8,442 bases of DNA from an uncultured Flavobacterium sp. GTDB taxonomy: Bacteria; Bacteroidota; Bacteroidia; Flavobacteriales; Flavobacteriaceae. The stretch spans positions 1 through 8,442 of the forward strand of contig NZ_CAMLIX010000211.1 in NCBI RefSeq assembly GCF_946479975.1, read 5' to 3'. This document shows positions 1 to 5,714 of the stretch, piece after piece; position 1 is the first letter of the stretch, and every line of letters begins with the position of its first letter. The notes beneath the pieces were generated by a model. The model ran no database searches, had not been told where the DNA came from, and worked only from the letters and a program-made list of their open reading frames with translations. The position numbers and the translations under genes are program-made.

Positions 1-1015
1 GTAAAAAGAGCTGAATCAATTCTAAAAATAGGGCAGGAGCATACAAATTGGTAACCACTGCTATATTTAGCGCAATTACTAAAACAGGAAGTAAAACACC
101 TCGATTTAGATATTTGAAATTTAACTGTGTAAGACTTTCAGCATAACCATTTGCATTGAGATATTTTAGATTGCGGGAAATGTACCAAAATAAAAGTCCC
201 ATAAAGAAACATAACGTGACTAATTCGCCTGCTTTGTAACCCAGATAATAAGCCGCGACATTTTCTTCGATTATAATCTTTGCTTTAATATTATGCGTGA
301 CTTTTTTCTTTGATGCAGAATCGTTGATCTGCCATAAAGAAGGATATTCTTTACTGAAAATACTAATTCCAGATTTCTCCAATTTCGCCTCAACGTTAAC
401 CAAAGCATTTGAAACCGCTATTTTCCTTTGAACTGTAAGTCGTTTTTTATTGTTTAAAGTCGTTTGGTTTTTCGTCATAAGACTGTCTGTCGAAACATAT
501 CTTTTTCTTAAATCTCCAAATTCTTTCTGAAATTGTTTACGACGGATTGTGTCTTTTATTAAAGAAATTAATGTTTTGTCTTTACGAAGATCGATTACAC
601 GTTTTTTAATGTTTTCCAGGCTTAAATTCCTGTCATTAATCGCTTTATTTTGTTCATCTAATTCCTGTTCGATTTCTTGAAGAACAATGCGGTACATCTG
701 CTGGTTGCGCACATTCGGATTTGCTCCTTTTAAACTCGTTAGAATTAGATCTAATTTGCTTTCTGTGCGGCGCATTTCGCCAAAAAGATGGTGCGTATCT
801 CCAGCAAAATCAATATCGTTGTAAGCAGATTCTAATACTTCTCCAGCTTTTTCAATTGAGATTAAATAATCACTGTCTGTTGCTGTAGTATCGTTGAATA
901 ATCTGCCGCGTGTCTCTTTTTTAACAGGTTTTTTGTCCTGTGCATTGCTTGAAATAGCAAGCAAAAGAAAGAAAAATAAAGAGAAAAAATAAAGTGTTCT
1001 TTTTTGAAAGATCAT
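1..1015 (-). CDS. Envelope membrane protein, probable MscS-type mechanosensitive channel (N-terminal part, cut by window edge)
   Basis: The frame is open from an ATG at 1013-1015 to the window edge, giving 338 residues with no stop. Residues 1-25 form a signal peptide: a basic start (QKR), a long Phe/Leu core, and likely cleavage after SSNA before QD. Residues 50-250 are charged, helical and coiled-coil-like, with many Glu, Lys and Gln, which suggests an extracytoplasmic domain. A first membrane helix lies at about 264-281 (ending FWYIS), followed by a basic loop and a second hydrophobic stretch from about 306 onward. A signal peptide, coiled-coil periplasmic domain and then several helices is the layout of large MscS-family channels of Bacteroidota. 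The pore and beta domain that would prove this lie outside the window, so the family call is inference. It is transcribed away from the HxlR gene, with 235 bases between them. Confidence 0.6.
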   Translation of the reverse strand, partial: MIFQKRTLYFFSLFFFLLLAISSNAQDKKPVKKETRGRLFNDTTATDSDYLISIEKAGEVLESAYNDIDFAGDTHHLFGEMRRTESKLDLILTSLKGANPNVRNQQMYRIVLQEIEQELDEQNKAINDRNLSLENIKKRVIDLRKDKTLISLIKDTIRRKQFQKEFGDLRKRYVSTDSLMTKNQTTLNNKKRLTVQRKIAVSNALVNVEAKLEKSGISIFSKEYPSLWQINDSASKKKVTHNIKAKIIIEENVAAYYLGYKAGELVTLCFFMGLLFWYISRNLKYLNANGYAESLTQLNFKYLNRGVLLPVLVIALNIAVVTNLYAPALFLELIQLFL

Positions 1016-1041
1016 AATTTTAAGGGCTTGTTTAGGGAGAT

Positions 1042-1049
1042 CAAATTTA
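1042..1049 (-). promoter_or_regulatory. Possible -7 promoter element of the 1-1015 gene
   Basis: Read on the minus strand this is TAAATTTG, a full match to the Bacteroidota -7 consensus TAnnTTTG, 26 bases before the start codon. The nearest TTTG-like -33 element (1076-1079) is 26 bases away, longer than the usual 17-23, so the promoter is only half supported. Confidence 0.35.
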
Positions 1050-1221
1050 ATTTTTTTTATAAGACTTTTTGTGAACAAAAAATTAAATTAAGCCATGTTA
1101 TAAAATTATTTAAAGCATACAGAATTCCTCATTTGTCATTTCGCTTGGTTTCTTTGCTTTCATTTTATATTTTTACTTTAGAATTTTTACATTTTTAATT
1201 AAAAAACATTCCAAAACAATA

Positions 1222-1239
1222 AGTCAGATTTATTTGACT
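1222..1239. promoter_or_regulatory. Candidate HxlR operator: inverted repeat AGTCA-N8-TGACT
   Basis: AGTCA (1222-1226) and TGACT (1235-1239) are a perfect inverted repeat with an 8-base spacer, ending 11 bases before the start codon of the HxlR-family gene. It overlaps TTTATTTG (1229-1236), which resembles a -7 promoter element. Dimeric winged-helix repressors of this family bind such dyads and often repress their own gene. The position fits autoregulation; the binding is inferred. Confidence 0.4.
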
Positions 1240-1250
1240 ACCATAAAATC

Positions 1251-1544
1251 ATGGAAGAAATCGAAACATGTCCTGCGCAGAGACTTTTAAAAATGTTATC
1301 TGGAAAATGGAAAGCAGAAATTTTTCGGCTGGCTGTAGAATCGCCTTTGCGTTTTAATACCTTGTTGAGACAAATTCAGGGTTCAAATAAACAGTCTTTG
1401 GCAACAGCGCTGAAAGAGTTGGAAGAGGAGGGACTTTTGGAAAAAATCACCATTAAATTGAAACCGCTGCATATTGAATATAATCTTACGGAGAAAGGAA
1501 AAGCTTTGATTCCGGTTTTTCAGCAGTTAGAAGGTTTGTCTTAA
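1251..1544 (+). CDS. HxlR-family winged-helix transcriptional regulator
   Basis: This 97-residue protein starts with the family hallmark: an N-terminal Cys (C7, in ETCPAQRLL) followed by a GKWK motif (about 18-21). A winged helix-turn-helix follows: RFNTLLRQIQG, then the recognition helix region KQSLATALKELEEEGLL, then the wing (IEYNLTEKGKAL). HxlR proteins bind DNA as dimers and usually repress nearby redox, aldehyde or stress genes. The conserved Cys serves as a thiol sensor in several members such as YodB and HypR. The protein is slightly short: the usual C-terminal dimer helix after LIPV is trimmed to FQQLEGLS. It is the only plus-strand gene in the window. No oxidoreductase target lies beside it, so its regulon is unknown. 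The family call is firm; the inducer is not visible. Confidence 0.9.
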   Translation: MEEIETCPAQRLLKMLSGKWKAEIFRLAVESPLRFNTLLRQIQGSNKQSLATALKELEEEGLLEKITIKLKPLHIEYNLTEKGKALIPVFQQLEGLS

Positions 1545-1556
1545 TTAAATAGAAAA

Positions 1557-1609
1557 GATTCTCAAATCTGATCAGTTGACTTTAAAATCACTGAGATTCT
1601 CTGAGAATC
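1557..1609 (-). terminator. Hairpin-forming region between convergent genes, possible terminator of the DUF4870 gene
   Basis: GATTCTC (1557-1563) can pair with GAGAATC (1603-1609). Inside, AATCT (1565-1569) and CAGT (1573-1576) pair with ACTGAGATT (1590-1598), leaving a 3-base bulge. GATTCTC-T-GAGAATC (1595-1609) is also a local palindrome. On the minus strand the outer stem is followed by TTTTCTATTT, as in a terminator. It lies between the convergent stops at 1544 and 1659. The strength is uncertain because the stem is imperfect. Confidence 0.35.
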
Positions 1610-1658
1610 AAATCCTACATCCAAAAAATAAAAACGTCAGCTAAAAAATAGTTATAGT

Positions 1659-1988
1659 TTAGTTGATAAAATCAAATTTGTCTTCAAACATTTTTCCAAT
1701 TACTGGAATTGGTTTCTTTTGTTCGTTCGCAGCATTTATGATTCCGAAAATCCATAAAATGAAAAGTACGTAACCAATATAACTTAAAAAGTAAAGAGCG
1801 GGAACGACCATTACTACAACAGATAAAGCAACGTTGACAAGTAAAGAAACTAGAAAAATTCCGAATCCTTGTTTTAAATGGTAGCGCACCAAATCACTTT
1901 TCGGAGTTAAATCTTTACTTTGAACAAAAGCTATAATCCATCCAATGATAGTAACATAGCTCAAAATAGAAAGGGTTTTATTATTCAT
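1659..1988 (-). CDS. DUF4870 / Tic20-like small membrane protein
   Basis: This 109-residue protein is mostly membrane: helices at about 5-22 (around IIGWIIAFV), 42-62 (FLVSLLVNVALSVVV) and 65-85 (YFLSYIGYVLFILWIFGII). The diagnostic piece is RYHLKQGFGIF at about 35-45, together with the tail NAANEQKKPIPVIGKMF. Both are typical of DUF4870 proteins, which share the Tic20-like fold. They sit in the inner membrane and their biochemical role is not established. The gene stands alone, with its own promoter 5' of the ATG, and converges on the HxlR gene. There is no evidence that it works with the stressosome operon upstream, because a terminator separates them. Confidence 0.85.
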   Translation of the reverse strand: MNNKTLSILSYVTIIGWIIAFVQSKDLTPKSDLVRYHLKQGFGIFLVSLLVNVALSVVVMVVPALYFLSYIGYVLFILWIFGIINAANEQKKPIPVIGKMFEDKFDFIN

Positions 1989-2009
1989 CGTTTTAGTTAT
2001 TTATTTCGT

Positions 2010-2039
2010 CAAAAATAGATACGATGAAGGAATAACAAA
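2010..2039 (-). promoter_or_regulatory. Bacteroidota-type promoter of the DUF4870 gene
   Basis: On the minus strand TTTG (2036-2039) is followed by 18 bases and then TATTTTTG (2010-2017), matching TTTG-N17-23-TAnnTTTG. The predicted transcript start is near 2004, giving a leader of about 15 bases before the ATG at 1988. Confidence 0.65.
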
Positions 2040-2055
2040 ATAGAGACTTTGTTAT
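2032..2055. repeat. Perfect inverted repeat ATAACAAA-N8-TTTGTTAT over the promoter
   Basis: ATAACAAA (2032-2039) and TTTGTTAT (2048-2055) are exact reverse complements 8 bases apart. One arm contains the -33 element of the DUF4870 promoter. The position suits an operator for a dimeric regulator. No terminator-like T run follows in either direction. Confidence 0.5.
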
Positions 2056-2128
2056 CTGTAGGTTTAAATTGGTATTGGTGGAGGATTACTTTATAAGATG
2101 TTTTTATTGTTTCAAGTTTCTTTTTTAA

Positions 2129-2210
2129 CCGCAAAGTTCGCAATGTTTTTTAATACGTGGGCTGATAATAAACGCAAAAAACGCAAAGCTTTATAGAAAA
2201 ACTTTGCGTT
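2129..2210. repeat. Cluster of CGCAAAG-type intergenic repeats
   Basis: Related units occur at 2129-2136 (CCGCAAAG), 2139-2145 (CGCAATG), 2171-2178 (AACGCAAA) and 2180-2188 (AACGCAAAG), with one inverted copy at 2202-2210 (CTTTGCGTT). Short units of this kind scattered between genes are, from memory, common in Flavobacterium genomes. The right-hand part also serves as a terminator. Genome-wide spread cannot be seen from this window. Confidence 0.6.
2175..2210 (-). terminator. Intrinsic terminator of the stressosome operon
   Basis: On the minus strand AACGCAAAG (2210-2202) and CTTTGCGTT (2188-2180) form a perfect 9-bp stem with a 13-base loop. A T run follows directly (through 2175). It begins 50 bases after the stop codon of the histidine kinase gene and is the only clear terminator downstream of the five-gene operon. 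Confidence 0.7.
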
Positions 2211-2260
2211 CTTGTGTTTTTATAGATCTCTCATTTCAAAAAAGCGTTGAAACTTTGCTG

Positions 2261-3895
2261 TTAAAAAGCAGTTTGTTTTTTCGGAAGATAAATCCAGAAC
2301 GTTGTTCCTTCTCCAGGTTTACTGCTGAAGTTAATCATACCGTTGTGGTTTTCAATGATTCTACGGCATAAGGCAAGACCGATACCGTTTCCTCCGTATT
2401 GATCACGTTCGTGCAGACGTTGAAACATGTCAAATATGCGTTCAGAATAGTTTCCGTCCATTCCAATTCCGTTATCTGCAACCGAAATCACATGATAATT
2501 TTCTGCTGAAGTAAGTAATTTTTCATCTTTTGGAACATCTTCAGATGAAATGGTTACTGTTGGCTGATCGGTATTAAATTTAAGTGCGTTGTTTATTAAA
2601 TTGTATAATAACTGACGAAGTTGCGTATCAAGTCCGAAAACTTTTGGCAGCGGATTTACATTTACGAGAGCATTTTTTTCTTCAATAACCAAACTTAAAT
2701 CGCTCAAAACGTCGACAATAATTTCGTTTAAATCGACTTCTCCAAAATATTGTTCTTTGTTTTCAATTCTTGAATAATTAAGAACATCTGTAATTAAGTT
2801 GGATAATCTGCCGGCTGCTAATGTAATTCGGTCAAAATAATATTTTTTCTTTTGGTCTTCAGTTAAATGTTCTCCAGCGCGCGAAAGCATAATCATAATT
2901 TTTCGCAGCGGTTCCTGAAGATCATGACTGGCAATATAGGCGAATTGCTCTAATTCTTTGTTTTTAAAACGAAGTTTAGAGTTGACATTTTCCAATTCAT
3001 TTTTGGTTAATTTCAATTCGGTATTGTCTTTCAGCGTTTCTACGATCATTTTCTGAGCGTTGATATCTACAAAATAGACAAGCCAGCTGTTAAAACTTCC
3101 GTCTTCGGCTTTATTTGGAATAATAGATATTAAATGCCAAAGGTATTTTGAACCTTTTTTTATTCTTGTTTCAGCCAAGAAATTAGATCGGTTTTGTTTG
3201 GCTTTATTCCAGCCTTCCAAAATACCGTCAATATCTTCTAAATGAATAAAATTAGCTAAAGTTTTTCGATCAAAAGAAAGGAACGGTTTTTCTAGATATG
3301 TTTCTAGAGATTCGTTTGCCAATAATACTATGTTGCGTTCATTTAAAACACAAATTAAAATCGGAATTGTATTGGCTAATTGTTTGTATTTATTTTCACT
3401 TTCGGCCAGTTTTTCTGAAAGTGCTATTAATTCAATATTTTTCTTTCTAATTTCATCATACGGAGATAAAGGCGGTTCGAATTTAAAATAATCGATGATG
3501 CTTTTAATCTTCATTTCTGACAAAAGCCCAGGCGCAGTAATTCGCTGTCTTATCTGGGTTGTCGATTGATGATTAGAATAATCGTATTGAATGCTTTCTG
3601 AAATTTTAGAAGCATAAGTAAAAGCTTCTGGACTGCAGCTTTTTAAATCAACAGAATCTGTGATGACAGCAACGATTTCTTTTTGAGTAGATTTTACAAT
3701 ATTCAACCCCAAAACCAAAAGCGAATTTTTTCCTTTTGCAATGGCGCATCGAGCGACCTCAGAGACTGCGGTTGAAAAACGAGTTTGAAATGAAGAGGCC
3801 ATACCACACATTTCTGCAATTTTCATACAACGTTTGTGGGCCAATATAAGGTCCATTTCGTTGTCAAGATTTATTTGTATGATCTCTTTTATCAT
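2261..3895 (-). CDS. Soluble PAS sensor histidine kinase with an N-terminal degenerate RsbT-like domain
   Basis: Counted from the ATG at 3893-3895, the protein has 544 residues and no membrane segment. Residues 1-130 resemble an RsbT-type ATPase: TAVSEVARCAI aligns with the N box (TATSELLRNLL in the neighbouring RsbT), but the key Asn is Cys. VAVITDS aligns with the D box without its Gly, and the glycine-rich lid box is missing, so ATP binding here is unlikely. A PAS domain spans about 168-285 and a coiled coil about 285-318. The HisKA motif ASHDLQEP carries the phospho-acceptor His324. A complete catalytic domain follows: N box (LLYNLINNALKF), DNGIG (D474), F box (IFDMFQRLH), GGNGIGLA (about 501-508) and GEGTTF. 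It is the last gene of the stressosome operon. A TTG at 3899-3901, overlapping the stop of the gene before it, would add two residues; I prefer the ATG. No partner regulator is encoded beside it. Confidence 0.9.
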   Translation of the reverse strand: MIKEIIQINLDNEMDLILAHKRCMKIAEMCGMASSFQTRFSTAVSEVARCAIAKGKNSLLVLGLNIVKSTQKEIVAVITDSVDLKSCSPEAFTYASKISESIQYDYSNHQSTTQIRQRITAPGLLSEMKIKSIIDYFKFEPPLSPYDEIRKKNIELIALSEKLAESENKYKQLANTIPILICVLNERNIVLLANESLETYLEKPFLSFDRKTLANFIHLEDIDGILEGWNKAKQNRSNFLAETRIKKGSKYLWHLISIIPNKAEDGSFNSWLVYFVDINAQKMIVETLKDNTELKLTKNELENVNSKLRFKNKELEQFAYIASHDLQEPLRKIMIMLSRAGEHLTEDQKKKYYFDRITLAAGRLSNLITDVLNYSRIENKEQYFGEVDLNEIIVDVLSDLSLVIEEKNALVNVNPLPKVFGLDTQLRQLLYNLINNALKFNTDQPTVTISSEDVPKDEKLLTSAENYHVISVADNGIGMDGNYSERIFDMFQRLHERDQYGGNGIGLALCRRIIENHNGMINFSSKPGEGTTFWIYLPKKQTAF

Positions 3896-3897
3896 GC

Positions 3898-4911
3898 TCA
3901 ATTTATTTTACCTACCAAAATTGTTGCATCATCAGTTCCTCTTATGTTTTCCTTTAAAAGTGCCGATGCTATTATACTAGAACTGTGTTTGAAAATAGAA
4001 TTTAAGTCGTTTAAACTCCATCTGGTTCGCAAACCATCACTGTGCATAATTATAATCTGGTGCTTTTTATAGGGTACAATTGTATTGTTCAGAGTTCGGG
4101 GAATATTGTGACCAATTATTCCGTTATAAGGGGTATAGGTTTTACTTTCCAATCCGTTAAAAAGACGGGTATTAATATTACCGACACCACAAATATTCCA
4201 AGTTTCTGATTTGTAATCTACTGATGCTATTGTTGCAACTAATCCTCTGGTTTTTTTTACTGTTGAATGAATATCTCTTAAAATAGCTGTCGGATCAGTC
4301 TCTATAGATTGTCTAAAAGCCTTGATGGCAGCTTCAACTGCTTCATTGGCACCTTCACCATGTCCTAATCCGTCTCCTACAAAGATCTGAAAACCTTTGC
4401 TGTTTTGTTTTATATAATACCCATCTCCGCAAATATTTTCACCTGGATAATTTACAGCAATTGTTGCGTAGTTTAGACCGCTTTTTACAGCAGGAATTGG
4501 AAGATCTGGTTTTTCGCAGATTCTAACATACTGCACACATCCCCAGTTCTTCATAGAATAAATCTGAAAATCATTGCTTAGTCTCTTGATAGAGCCTAAA
4601 CCATGTCCAAGCGTGTTTGCTGACGAATAACCGTCATTCATAATTTTGGAAACATTATTAAAGCCTACGCCATTGTCCAGACAATAGATTTCGATTTCAT
4701 TGTATTCTCCATTAAAATTAGCACGATAAAGCAGTTCACCGCCATTCGCAAATTTCATTATGTTTGAGGTAAGTTCTGCTACAATAATATCTGTTTCTGC
4801 AGCTCTGTGAGGGGTAAAGCCCAATTGAAGGGCAAGATTGTGTATTTCTCTTTTTATAAAAGCTATCAGACTTCTGTCATCAATTTTATAAGTGGAAAAC
4901 GTATTATCCAT
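3898..4911 (-). CDS. RsbT-like ATPase domain fused to an RsbX/SpoIIE-type PP2C phosphatase
   Basis: This 337-residue protein has two domains. Residues 1-130 are a GHKL ATPase of the RsbT/RsbW kind with intact motifs: N box AELTSNIMKF (E46, N50), D box DNGVGF (D79) and lid GHGLGSIKRL (102-111). Residues 145-337 are a PP2C/SpoIIE phosphatase with its metal-binding acids in CGDGYY (D163), VGDGLGHG (D180), HSDGL (D292) and GTDDAT (D327, D328). In Bacillus, RsbX removes phosphate from RsbR and RsbS to reset the stressosome. This gene takes the same operon place after rsbT, so that role is likely. Bacillus RsbX, about 200 residues, lacks the ATPase domain. The fusion could also let the protein bind RsbS or RsbR as RsbT does, which is inference. 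The gene overlaps rsbT by 8 bases. Confidence 0.9.
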   Translation of the reverse strand: MDNTFSTYKIDDRSLIAFIKREIHNLALQLGFTPHRAAETDIIVAELTSNIMKFANGGELLYRANFNGEYNEIEIYCLDNGVGFNNVSKIMNDGYSSANTLGHGLGSIKRLSNDFQIYSMKNWGCVQYVRICEKPDLPIPAVKSGLNYATIAVNYPGENICGDGYYIKQNSKGFQIFVGDGLGHGEGANEAVEAAIKAFRQSIETDPTAILRDIHSTVKKTRGLVATIASVDYKSETWNICGVGNINTRLFNGLESKTYTPYNGIIGHNIPRTLNNTIVPYKKHQIIIMHSDGLRTRWSLNDLNSIFKHSSSIIASALLKENIRGTDDATILVGKIN

Positions 4912-5320
4912 TTTTCCATTTTGTTATAGTAACGGTAGTTCCGTTTCCTAGTTCTGATTTAATGTCAAACTCATTGACAAGTCTTTTTGTTCCGGGTAAG
5001 CCCAATCCCATGCTTTTTCCTGTGCTGTATCCATCTTTCATTGCCAGAGATATATCGGCTATTCCGGGACCATTATCAATAAAAGTGACTCGTACGCCAT
5101 TATCGCGCCCGTTGCTCACAGACTCGATAATAACTCTTCCGCCGCCGCCATATTTGAGGAGATTACGTAAAAGTTCGCTAGTTGCTGTAATAAGTTTGGT
5201 CTGATTTAAAATGCTCATACCCGCTTTTACACCATACTCTTTTACACGATTACGCAGCGGTACAACGTCCTGTTCTTTTAAAACAGGGGCTTCTTCCTTG
5301 CTATTCGTTATCGTCGTCAT
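4904..5320 (-). CDS. rsbT: RsbT, stressosome switch serine/threonine kinase
   Basis: This 138-residue single GHKL ATPase domain is close in size to Bacillus RsbT (about 133). It has every motif: N box TATSELLRNLL (E49, N53), D box FIDNGPGI (D82), and lid MGLGLPGTKRLV (104-115), with a GNGTTVTI finish. RsbT is held on the stressosome. Under stress it phosphorylates RsbR and RsbS, is released, and activates a downstream partner (RsbU in Bacillus). No RsbU is encoded in this window. The start overlaps the end of rsbS by 20 bases, so translation is probably coupled. The first 14 residues before KEQDVV are a small extension with no obvious function. Confidence 0.93.
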   Translation of the reverse strand: MTTITNSKEEAPVLKEQDVVPLRNRVKEYGVKAGMSILNQTKLITATSELLRNLLKYGGGGRVIIESVSNGRDNGVRVTFIDNGPGIADISLAMKDGYSTGKSMGLGLPGTKRLVNEFDIKSELGNGTTVTITKWKNG

Positions 5321-5699
5321 ACTCCTGCTCTTCTTTATCGCTTATGTGCATTTTTGAGCGAAGTAAATCCATGCCTTTTTCTACATTCAAGGCGCTTATG
5401 ACTCCATTTAAAGATAATCCAAGTTCTACTAATGTTATTGCAACTGCGGGCTGCATGCCTACAACAACTGTCTGCGCATCTAATATTTTAGACATAACAG
5501 CAATGTTTCCAAGAATTCGTCCCATAAACGAATCTATAATAGAAACTGCCGATATATCTATTAGTACACCTTTTGAACTATGCTTACTAATGGTATTTAT
5601 TAAATCTGATTCAAGATTTTCTGCCAACTGATCATACAAATCTACTTGTATGGTAACAAGAAGAAAATCTCCCATTTTTAGTATAGGAATTCTTTCCAT
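5301..5699 (-). CDS. rsbS: RsbS, stressosome STAS scaffold and RsbT antagonist
   Basis: This is a 132-residue STAS protein. The hallmark is VLIDISAVSIIDSFMGR: Ser57 aligns with the Ser59 that RsbT phosphorylates in Bacillus RsbS. GMQPAVAITLVELGL (81-95) is the second typical STAS/RsbS signature. With RsbR it builds the stressosome core and holds RsbT until Ser57 is phosphorylated. The gene starts 15 bases after the end of rsbR and runs 20 bases into rsbT. It differs from Bacillus RsbS (about 121 residues) in an acidic tail, SDKEEQEYDDDNE (120-132), partly encoded in the overlap with rsbT. Identity is well supported by the motif and by the gene order R-S-T-X. Confidence 0.93.
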   Translation of the reverse strand: MERIPILKMGDFLLVTIQVDLYDQLAENLESDLINTISKHSSKGVLIDISAVSIIDSFMGRILGNIAVMSKILDAQTVVVGMQPAVAITLVELGLSLNGVISALNVEKGMDLLRSKMHISDKEEQEYDDDNE

Positions 5700-5714
5700 A
5701 AAAAACTTAAATCT

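Noticed and set aside
1004..1198. Open frame of 64 codons on the plus strand
   Set aside because: It starts inside the oppositely oriented 1-1015 gene, runs through a very AT-rich gap, and its product shows only Phe/Leu/Lys-rich low-complexity sequence with no family resemblance.
2129..2210. CRISPR array
   Set aside because: The repeat units are only 7-9 bases, irregularly spaced, one is inverted, and there are no unique spacers of constant length or cas genes.
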